A DNA stretch of 11,576 bases from Gammaproteobacteria bacterium. Its GTDB lineage: Bacteria > Pseudomonadota > Gammaproteobacteria > Granulosicoccales > Granulosicoccaceae. Positions 5,520 through 11,576 of the stretch are shown in pieces. The notes under the pieces are model-generated. The model saw nothing but the letters and a program-made list of their open reading frames with translations. It was not told where the DNA came from and did not search any database. Position 1 is the first letter of the stretch. The number at the start of each line of letters is the position of its first letter. Location of the stretch: assembly GCA_020444765.1 (NCBI GenBank), contig JAGRHW010000084.1, positions 1 through 11,576 of the forward strand, given 5' to 3'. The position numbers and the translations under genes are program-made.

Positions 5520-8500
5520 TCGTCTCATACAAGCTGTCAGGGCTGACCGGTTTGGCAAGATGCGCATTCATGCCAGCCCGCAGTGATTTTTCTTCGTCGC
5601 CTTGCATGGCATTGGCCGTCATTGCCACGATAGGCAGGTCTGCCGCGCCAGGCAACTGGCGGATGGTCGCGGCGGCCTCGTAGCCATCCATCACCGGCAT
5701 CTGTATATCCATCAACACAAGATCAGGCCGCTGCTGCCGAACGGCATTCACACCTTCGCGACCGTTGCTGGCAACCCGGACTGTCAGCCCCATGGCCTGC
5801 AGCAGCGTCCTGGCCACTTCAAGATTGATCTCGTTATCCTCGACGAGCAACACCTCTCCGCTAAGCCGGCGCGGCTCATCCGAGGCTGGCTCTGCAGCAT
5901 CCACATCGTTTGTTCCGGCACCCACGGCCCTGATCGCGTTAACCGCCTTGAGCAACTGTGACCCGGTAAAGGGCTTGACTAACATGGCGTCGATATCCGA
6001 ATCGCGCACCTGCTGCTGTTGAGCCTCCCGCCCGTAAGCCGTCATCAGAACGATAGGCAAATCGGCGGTATCTGACGAGCCTCGAATTTGCGCCGCTGTC
6101 TCGACCCCGTCCAGACCCGGCATACGCCAGTCAATCAACACAAAGCTGAAATGACCACCGTTAGACTGCAAACGCGCCAGCGCAGCTTCACCGGAATCGA
6201 CGACAGTCGGTTCGAAAGAGAGCGAACGCAACATTTCAGCATAAATCAGCCGTGCATCCTCGTTGTCATCAACCAGCAAGACCCGTCCCTGACGAAGTTG
6301 CGCAAGATCCCCGGATGGTGCAGATGGCTTGTGTTCATCCGGCTTATACGGCAACGAGACGGTAAAGCAACTGCCCTTGCCTGGTTCGCTGACCACACTG
6401 ATCTCGCCGTTCATCAGGTGAGTGAGCCTCCGGCTGATACTCAGCCCCAGACCAGTCCCGCCGAACCGACGTGTCGTGGAACCGTCCGCTTGAGTGAAAG
6501 GTGCGAACAGGCTATCTACCCTGCCGGCCTCGATACCGATACCTGTATCCTTAACCGAAAAGTCCAGCCAGCTCTCACCCCCGGAACAACGCGGCGTGAC
6601 ACTCAGAATCACACTACCCTGCGCCGTGAACTTGATCGCGTTGCTGACCAGGTTGCTCAGAATCTGCCCAAGACGATGTGGGTCGCCTCGCAGACTATCG
6701 GGCACAGACGGGTCGATGCGAAAAGCAAATTCGACTTCCTGCCTGGCTTTGCGAATACCAGCGATGGTGGCGATATGTGAAAGCACTTCCTCCAGGCTAA
6801 AATCTATAGACTCGACATGCATTTCGCCAGCTTCGATCTTAGAAAAATCCAACACATCGTTAATAACCATAAGCAGGGAATCAGCCGACCTCGCCACCTT
6901 GTTGACGTAACTCTGTTGGATCTCGTCAAGCCCGGTTCGCTTGAGTAAATGAGCCAGCCCTACAATGGCGTTCATTGGAGTGCGAACTTCGTGACTCATA
7001 TTAGCCAGAAATTCGCTCTTCATCCGATTGGCCTGCTCAGCCAACTCGCGAGCCCGAAGCAACTCCTCTTCCATGAGTATGCGTTCAGTGATGTCCACAA
7101 GCACACCGAGATAGGCAGGCGTTTCGTTGTACATAATTGGCAGGATCGACATCATCAATTGACGCGTTACGCCGTCCCGACGTCGGAACCGAAGAATACG
7201 ATTTTCGATCTTTCCAAAACGGCTTAGATCCGCCAAGATGCTCTCCCGATCCTGCGGGTCCTGACAATAGTCCAGCGCGTTGCCCGGAACTTCTTCAAGG
7301 TCAATGCCGGCATCAATACGCGCGCGCGGATTGACCGCCAGGATTCTACCGCTTCGGTCAGAAACCATGATATGCACTGGAATGGCATCAATAATACTGC
7401 TCACCTGTTCTTCAGCCCGTTTTCGTCGATCGACCTCTTTGCTGAGCCGGCGATTCCAGTAAATGAATATGGCAAGAATGCCCGCCGATAGCAGCGCCAG
7501 TCTGAGCAACATGGTGTAATCCAGCTCAGGCGCATACGCCACATCGCTCCAGCGCTTGCTGATGCGCGCCCTGTCGTCATCACTGATGGAGGCAATGGCG
7601 CGGTTGAGCAAAGGAACCAGGCTTGCATTTTCTGGTGTCACACCGAAACCCAGCCGGGTGGAGAATTCAGTCTGCCCGACAATACGCACGTTGTTGATGC
7701 CCTCACGCCGCGATTGATAGGTGGATTGCGCCAGCGTCGCCAACAGGGCGTCAACCTTGCCGGTCGAAACTGCTTGCAGACCGGCACTGACACTCTCGAC
7801 CTCAACAAAGTCAATGTAGGGGTACTGCTTGTAGATGTGCGGAACATAGCCATAACCGGCGACCACCGCAATCCGTCGGTCGGCGATGTCTGTCAGCTGT
7901 TCAACAAAACCCTGATCATTGCGCATCGCGATGACAACCGGACTTTGGTTGTACGACGAAGAGAAAATGAGGTGCTCGCCGAGTAAGGAATCCGTGGTTT
8001 CCGAGATCACCTCCGCATCGCCACGCTTGATCATCGCGATGCTCTCTGACCAGCTTTGCGTTTGCAGGCGTTTAAAACGGATGCCAAGGCGTTCCTCAAT
8101 CAATTGCAGGTAATCGGCAACCAGGCCAATATACTGCCCGTCCTCATCAAAGCCCTCGTATGGCAACCAATTCGGATCGCCCACAAACGTAAAAGGTGAC
8201 TGCTCCTCCAACCAGGCCCGCTCGGCGTCGGTCATCTCGATTCGGTTTGATAGCGCCAGCGACGTCGAGCCCAACCAGCGTCGACGAATCTGCGATTTCT
8301 CTTCGTCGCTCGCCGCCTGCAGACCCTTGTTGAGAATTGACCTGAGCAATGGCCAGTCCTTGCGCACGCCAAGTCGCAAACTAGAGTCCACGCCCGGTAC
8401 ATTCACGATCCCCGACGCGCGTATCTGCCCCAGGTGGTGTTGCTCAATGAGCCAATTCGCCACGGTTTCGCTACCTATATAGGCCTCAGCCTCACCTCGA

Positions 8501-9195
8501 TTCAGAAGTTGCAGTGCTTGAGCTGCATTATTAACTCGAACGACCTCAGCCTGCGGGTAGTTATCGCTAAGGTATTGGTCGATAAAAAAGCCGCGTTCGA
8601 CCACCACACGCCTGGTCACCAGTTCGTCAAACGAGCGGATATGAGGCACGTCCACGTGACGAAACATCGCTTGCGCCTGAGAGAAAAACGGAATTGTGAA
8701 ATTGAGAAAGCGATCTCGCTCGTGCGTCTGTACCGCACTGCCCAGTACATCGATATCACCGCGCTCCACCGCAGCCACGGAATCTTCCCAACCCAGACTC
8801 GTTACCACACTAAAATTGATTTGCAGGGCGCGTTCGATCAGACGATAAAAGTCGGCTGACAGACCACTCAATTTGCCCTCTGAGTCGGCCATTTCAAATG
8901 GGGGCCAATTGTCTTCCACTGCAATACGAATCACAGGATGTTCTGCCAGCCAGGCTTTCTCTTGCTCGGTCAGTGAGCTTAGGGCCCTGCCATCAAGGAC
9001 GTCCGCAGACTGGCTAGAAAGCGCCAGAGGAGCATTACCGTCGCTAACTTGCGCAGCCAGTGTCGCTGACAGCAGACACAGAATCAGAACCAGTAGAAAG
9101 TGAAACAGGTGGTTGCCGGATTGCAGAAGTGAATCGGCTAAGGCCTTCAAGCCAGACGCCAGGCCGCGAAAGGCATCAATATTACCGTCAGACAC
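5500..9195 (-). CDS. Hybrid sensor histidine kinase: SBP-SBP-TM-PAS-HisKA-HATPase-REC-REC (BvgS/EvgS-like)
   Basis: A 1231-residue inner-membrane hybrid kinase. A hydrophobic N-terminal segment (about 30-48) exports two tandem family-3 solute-binding domains (about 86-310 and 333-555). These open with similar DNWPPFEM and DPNWLPYEG strands and are each preceded by an AWL-type linker. A transmembrane helix (563-580) leads to a PAS domain (about 598-710). HisKA follows with phospho-accepting H735 in SHEVRTPMN, then the ATPase with N852 in SNLVSNAIKF, DTGIGI and GGTGLGLSI. Two receiver domains follow, with phospho-acceptors D1022 (LIDWRMPGLDG) and D1163 (LMDIQMPVMDG), both with the conserved Thr and KP. 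Unlike BvgS/EvgS there is no C-terminal HPt. The start codon is GTG, 8 bp after the response regulator stop, so the two are co-transcribed; its ribosome site is weak, suggesting translational coupling. The family usually senses small metabolites or inhibitors in the periplasm; the ligand is unknown. Confidence 0.95.
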   Translation of the reverse strand: MSDGNIDAFRGLASGLKALADSLLQSGNHLFHFLLVLILCLLSATLAAQVSDGNAPLALSSQSADVLDGRALSSLTEQEKAWLAEHPVIRIAVEDNWPPFEMADSEGKLSGLSADFYRLIERALQINFSVVTSLGWEDSVAAVERGDIDVLGSAVQTHERDRFLNFTIPFFSQAQAMFRHVDVPHIRSFDELVTRRVVVERGFFIDQYLSDNYPQAEVVRVNNAAQALQLLNRGEAEAYIGSETVANWLIEQHHLGQIRASGIVNVPGVDSSLRLGVRKDWPLLRSILNKGLQAASDEEKSQIRRRWLGSTSLALSNRIEMTDAERAWLEEQSPFTFVGDPNWLPYEGFDEDGQYIGLVADYLQLIEERLGIRFKRLQTQSWSESIAMIKRGDAEVISETTDSLLGEHLIFSSSYNQSPVVIAMRNDQGFVEQLTDIADRRIAVVAGYGYVPHIYKQYPYIDFVEVESVSAGLQAVSTGKVDALLATLAQSTYQSRREGINNVRIVGQTEFSTRLGFGVTPENASLVPLLNRAIASISDDDRARISKRWSDVAYAPELDYTMLLRLALLSAGILAIFIYWNRRLSKEVDRRKRAEEQVSSIIDAIPVHIMVSDRSGRILAVNPRARIDAGIDLEEVPGNALDYCQDPQDRESILADLSRFGKIENRILRFRRRDGVTRQLMMSILPIMYNETPAYLGVLVDITERILMEEELLRARELAEQANRMKSEFLANMSHEVRTPMNAIVGLAHLLKRTGLDEIQQSYVNKVARSADSLLMVINDVLDFSKIEAGEMHVESIDFSLEEVLSHIATIAGIRKARQEVEFAFRIDPSVPDSLRGDPHRLGQILSNLVSNAIKFTAQGSVILSVTPRCSGGESWLDFSVKDTGIGIEAGRVDSLFAPFTQADGSTTRRFGGTGLGLSISRRLTHLMNGEISVVSEPGKGSCFTVSLPYKPDEHKPSAPSGDLAQLRQGRVLLVDDNEDARLIYAEMLRSLSFEPTVVDSGEAALARLQSNGGHFSFVLIDWRMPGLDGVETAAQIRGSSDTADLPIVLMTAYGREAQQQQVRDSDIDAMLVKPFTGSQLLKAVNAIRAVGAGTNDVDAAEPASDEPRRLSGEVLLVEDNEINLEVARTLLQAMGLTVRVASNGREGVNAVRQQRPDLVLMDIQMPVMDGYEAAATIRQLPGAADLPIVAMTANAMQGDEEKSLRAGMNAHLAKPVSPDSLYETMEAFLS

Positions 9196-9203
9196 AGCTC
9201 GGA

Positions 9204-10169
9204 TCAGGCCCTGCTCAACTGCAGGCGTCGCTTGAAAACAGCACAGTAACTGCCTTTGGGGATTGAAATGTCGACCTTGTCCGACCTGCCTTCCTGCTTG
9301 TAGTACTTGTCCAAGCGTTTACGCAGATTGCCAACTTGCACTCGTATCAAGGGATCCTGTTGCGGATCGAAATGCTCGTCACGTTGAAACACCTCTACCG
9401 CAATCGTAAACGCTTTAAGTGAGCCGGCATGACCTGCAACTGTTTCTGTGACGATAAACTCCAGCAGCGAACGCATGCGTTCGGCGTTGACAAACTGCGT
9501 GCTGGCAGTGATTTTCGCCAACTGCGCGAGAATATCCGCCTCCAGTAAGGATTGTTCTCTTTCAACACTATCCTCGACATTAAGAAGACTCTGCCAGTCC
9601 GGGTCGCCACTGCCGGACAACTGCTGTAATTCGCGCAGATACTGGTTTTGCCCCGCATTGTCCGAACCGACATCGCGAAAAACCAGGGTCTTGAGACAGG
9701 CGAGCGCCAACTCTCTAGCCTGCGCCAGTTCCTTACTGCGTTCTTCCAGCAGCGCCAGCAAATCGTTTTTGCTCGCAACAAGCGCTTTGCGTGCATCATT
9801 GAGTTCCAGATGTGCACGAACACGCGCAAGCAATTGCGGCGGGCTGATCGGCTTGTGGATATAGTCAACCGCACCGGCTTTAAGGCCACGCACCTCGTCG
9901 CTGATACTGCTTTTTATGGTGAGAAACAGAACCGGTACTTCTGCAGTAACCGGATTTCTCTTCAGCTGCTCACATACGGTAACACCGTCGACCCCCGGCA
10001 TCAGCCAATCCAGCAGTATAAGATCTGGCACAGGCTCCACCACCGATTTTTTAAGCCCTTCCATGCCGCCACTGGCGGTGACCAGGTCGTAATCGCCAGA
10101 GAGTACTTCGGTAAGCAAAGAGAGAATGATCGGCTCGTCATCCACGACGAGTATTCGGTGTCGGTACAT
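9204..10169 (-). CDS. Response regulator: REC, coiled-coil linker and OmpR-like winged-helix-type C-terminal domain
   Basis: A 321-residue response regulator, first gene of the operon with the hybrid kinase. The receiver domain (about 1-122) has acidic pair D10/D11, phospho-acceptor D54 in LLDWLMPGVDG, T84 and K106. A helical, probably coiled-coil stretch (about 123-165) follows. The C-terminal domain (about 208-315) has the pattern ERMRSLLEFIV, FTIAVEVF, FDPQQDPLIRV, NLRKRLDKYY and IPKGSYCAVF. This domain recurs in many bacterial regulators and TPR or cyclase-like proteins. Its end resembles the recognition helix and wing of OmpR/PhoB DNA-binding domains (compare LRrKL...GxGY), so DNA binding is likely but inferred. 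The ATG at 10169 is chosen for the strong GAGGAAGG site upstream and because the receiver domain begins there. It probably receives phosphate via the HPt protein. An in-frame extension to 10304 is possible but unsupported. Confidence 0.9.
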   Translation of the reverse strand: MYRHRILVVDDEPIILSLLTEVLSGDYDLVTASGGMEGLKKSVVEPVPDLILLDWLMPGVDGVTVCEQLKRNPVTAEVPVLFLTIKSSISDEVRGLKAGAVDYIHKPISPPQLLARVRAHLELNDARKALVASKNDLLALLEERSKELAQARELALACLKTLVFRDVGSDNAGQNQYLRELQQLSGSGDPDWQSLLNVEDSVEREQSLLEADILAQLAKITASTQFVNAERMRSLLEFIVTETVAGHAGSLKAFTIAVEVFQRDEHFDPQQDPLIRVQVGNLRKRLDKYYKQEGRSDKVDISIPKGSYCAVFKRRLQLSRA

Positions 10170-10173
10170 CGAG

Positions 10174-10181
10174 CCTTCCTC
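10174..10181 (-). promoter_or_regulatory. Strong ribosome binding site of the response regulator
   Basis: On the minus strand GAGGAAGG lies 4 nt before the ATG at 10169. It decides the start in favour of the 321-residue form over the in-frame start 45 codons upstream. Confidence 0.75.
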
Positions 10182-10324
10182 GGTGCTGTTTACAACGTCT
10201 CTTGCACAATGTATGGAGAGTAACGGATAGGCGCCAGAGGTATCAAAAACCCGACATCGAAGGTAAAGCGGGCGGTCTGTATGGCTTTCAGCAATACCCG
10301 ACACCGGCTAAATAGGTACGGCTT

Positions 10325-10333
10325 TGTATACCA
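10325..10333 (-). promoter_or_regulatory. Candidate extended -10 promoter for the regulator-kinase operon
   Basis: The minus strand reads TGGTATACA, a TGn extension plus TATACA hexamer (4 of 6 to consensus in the key places). No good -35 lies 17 bp upstream, as is common with extended -10 promoters. It would give a leader of about 150 nt before the ATG at 10169. Confidence 0.4.
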
Positions 10334-10595
10334 CAAACTCCGGGCAACTAACAGTCCTATATAAATGTACTATCAGCTGCCTGTGTGAGACGCCAGCCAC
10401 CTGATAACTCAGATGAAGCCATCCCCCTCTTCGCAGGATATTTTAAGTGGACGGATTTTCTAACTTACCTTGGTCCGGTTTTTAAGGAGGAAGTCACAGG
10501 CTTTTATTCGTGGAAAAAGCGGGCTGGCGGTTGCCGTGCTGAGCCGGTGCAGCGCGCCGCCTCATCTGGAAATCCTCGGCACCGGGCATTCCCTG

Positions 10596-10620
10596 GGACC
10601 GCTGGAACCCATGGCGGTCC
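10596..10620. terminator. Hairpin downstream of the sigma-54 activator gene
   Basis: GGACCGC (10596-10602) pairs exactly with GCGGTCC (10614-10620). Inside, TGG and CCA pair around AAC, leaving a 2-nt bulge, so about 10 bp can form. It lies 43 nt past the activator stop codon. A T-run is missing on the minus strand, so intrinsic termination is uncertain. Confidence 0.3.
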
Positions 10621-10662
10621 GTCTTCACAGGCTTTACGACCTGTTGCTCAGGACACTCAGGA

Positions 10663-11576
10663 TTAATCCCCCAGGTGATAACGCTTGATTTTGCGCCACA
10701 AGGTGGACTTGTCGATGCCGAGAATCTCCGCCGTCAATCCCCGGTCGCGATTGGTTTCGCGCAGCGTTTTCTTGATAAAGTAGGCTTCGATTTCCTCAAG
10801 GCTTTGCGGAGGAATATAGTCGAGCGCCTTGCGGACATTTTCGCGGTTGTCGGTGACTTCCGGCGGCAGCAGATCCACATCGAGTAAATCGCTTTCCCCC
10901 AGAATGATCATGCGTTCGAGCATGTTTTCCAGTTCGCGGACATTACCCGGCCAGTCGTAACCCATCAGCGCGCCGAGCACGCGGGTGCTGACGCCTTTGA
11001 CGGGTTTGTCGAGACGGGTGGAAATCCGCGAAACCAGGTAATTAACCAGCAGCGGAATATCATCACGTCTTTCCCGCAACGGCGGAATATGGATATCGAT
11101 GACCTTGAGCCGGTAATAAAGATCGCTTCTGAAGGTTTCGTTGTCGATCATTTCCTGGATCGATCGATTGCTGGCCGCGATCACCCGCACATTGACGTTT
11201 TGCAGCGTGGTGTCGCCCATCCGGTAAAAAGCGCCGTCCTGTAGTACCCGCAGCAGTTTGGCCTGTAACGGCAGCGAGGCGTTATTGATTTCGTCGAGAA
11301 ACAGGGTGCCGCCATCAGCCGCTTCGAACAGCCCGGCCTTGGTCCGGTCCGCGCCGGTAAACGCCCCTTTGACGTAACCGAACAGCTCACTTTCTATGAT
11401 GGTTTCGGGAATCGCGGCACAGTTGATGGCGACGAAGCGTTTTTCATTGCGGTTGCTCTGGGTATGAATCTGTTTCGCTACCAGTTCCTTACCACAACCA
11501 CTGTCCCCGGTAATCAGAACGGTGCTGTCATAGGCGGCCGCCGCTTCTATCAGCCGGCGCATGCGAACGATCGACT
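10663..11576 (-). CDS. Sigma-54-dependent transcriptional activator (AAA+ and Fis-type HTH; N-terminus beyond the right edge)
   Basis: The visible 304 codons are the central and C-terminal parts of an NtrC-family enhancer-binding protein. The reading frame stays open to the window edge, upstream of the first internal Met (11562), so the gene is partial. Motifs in order are Walker A GDSGCGKE, the sigma-54 contact loop GAFTGA, Walker [10 protein letters not shown], and the arginine-finger/sensor region FRSDLYYRL with [12 protein letters not shown] linker leads to a C-terminal Fis-type helix-turn-helix ([24 protein letters not shown]). Such proteins use ATP hydrolysis to open sigma-54 promoters after binding upstream enhancers. 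The sensory N-terminal domain (receiver, PAS, GAF or other) is not visible, so its signal is unknown. The protein ends normally, LGD, with TAA. It is followed by 493 bp before the next gene on the same strand, so it is probably not in one operon with the response regulator. Confidence 0.95.
   Translation of the reverse strand, partial: SIVRMRRLIEAAAAYDSTVLITGDSGCGKELVAKQIHTQSNRNEKRFVAINCAAIPETIIESELFGYVKGAFTGADRTKAGLFEAADGGTLFLDEINNASLPLQAKLLRVLQDGAFYRMGDTTLQNVNVRVIAASNRSIQEMIDNETFRSDLYYRLKVIDIHIPPLRERRDDIPLLVNYLVSRISTRLDKPVKGVSTRVLGALMGYDWPGNVRELENMLERMIILGESDLLDVDLLPPEVTDNRENVRKALDYIPPQSLEEIEAYFIKKTLRETNRDRGLTAEILGIDKSTLWRKIKRYHLGD

Larger units (their letters stand above)
10170..10662. other. 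493-bp intergenic region upstream of the response regulator-kinase operon
   Basis: No supported gene lies between the sigma-54 activator stop and the response regulator. The half nearest the regulator is AT-richer and holds a candidate promoter. The other half is GC-richer and contains a hairpin (10596-10620) and a perfect Shine-Dalgarno-like AAGGAGG on the plus strand (10484-10490) with no ATG, GTG or TTG at useful distance. A plus-strand frame open from 10470 to 10688 has coding-like codons but no credible start; it may be a gene relic. Confidence 0.45.

Noticed and set aside
4959..5567. 202-codon minus-strand open frame covering the HPt gene
   Set aside because: It is antisense to a recognisable HPt and to the kinase end; its Cys/Ser-rich translation resembles no family.
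6088..6780. 230-codon plus-strand open frame inside the kinase gene
   Set aside because: Antisense to conserved ATPase and receiver coding sequence; no ribosome site and no recognisable domain.
10170..10304. 45-codon N-terminal extension of the response regulator
   Set aside because: The receiver domain begins at 10169 directly after a strong GAGGAAGG site; the extension looks like leader sequence.
10526..10539. GG-N10-GC sigma-54-like element on the plus strand
   Set aside because: Spacing fits, but the -12 half is GTGC rather than TTGC and it points into the antisense of the activator gene with no target gene.

Overview
The window looks like chromosomal DNA of a proteobacterium, most likely a marine or environmental gammaproteobacterium. 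The reasons are the moderately GC-rich coding sequence, an aerobic-type MttB homologue beside a sarcosine/dimethylglycine dehydrogenase-type flavoprotein, a BvgS/EvgS-like hybrid kinase, and a sigma-54 activator. This placement is inference from protein families; there is no rRNA or other phylogenetic marker here. No tRNA, rRNA, CRISPR array or insertion sequence was recognised.

Layout. (1) 1-2204: a methylamine/betaine-type block. The N-terminal 139 residues of an FAD-dependent DMGDH/SARDH-like oxidoreductase run leftward off the window. A complete MttB-superfamily methyltransferase (non-pyrrolysine type) diverges from it across a 214-bp gap. (2) 2260-3942, minus strand: a 560-residue secreted lipoprotein built of a PKD-like domain, a cadherin-like domain and three putative-Ig (PIG/CADG) domains. 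(3) 3943-4606: a long divergent intergenic region with several inverted repeats. (4) 4607-10169: a signalling block. On the plus strand are a 144-residue globin-fold-like protein and a stand-alone 108-residue HPt protein. Facing them on the minus strand is a two-gene operon: a response regulator with an OmpR-like winged-helix-type C-terminus, then a 1231-residue hybrid kinase (SBP-SBP-TM-PAS-HisKA-HATPase-REC-REC). The HPt and kinase stop codons are 21 bp apart. (5) 10170-10662: a gap with a candidate extended -10 promoter for the operon. (6) 10663-11576, minus strand: the C-terminal part of a sigma-54-dependent activator (AAA+ plus Fis-type HTH) that continues past the right edge.

Working together (inference): the kinase lacks the HPt domain that closes BvgS/EvgS-type sensors, and a matching HPt is encoded next door on the opposite strand. 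The likely relay is kinase H735, kinase REC (D1022 or D1163), HPt H61, regulator D54. The globin-like protein beside the HPt aligns by eye with the flavohaemoglobin globin domain but lacks a histidine at the proximal haem-ligand position. It is the most unusual member of the block and could be a non-haem accessory or sensor subunit. The oxidoreductase and MttB homologue probably act in oxidative or corrinoid-linked demethylation of an N-methylated compound. No corrinoid protein or reductase is visible here.
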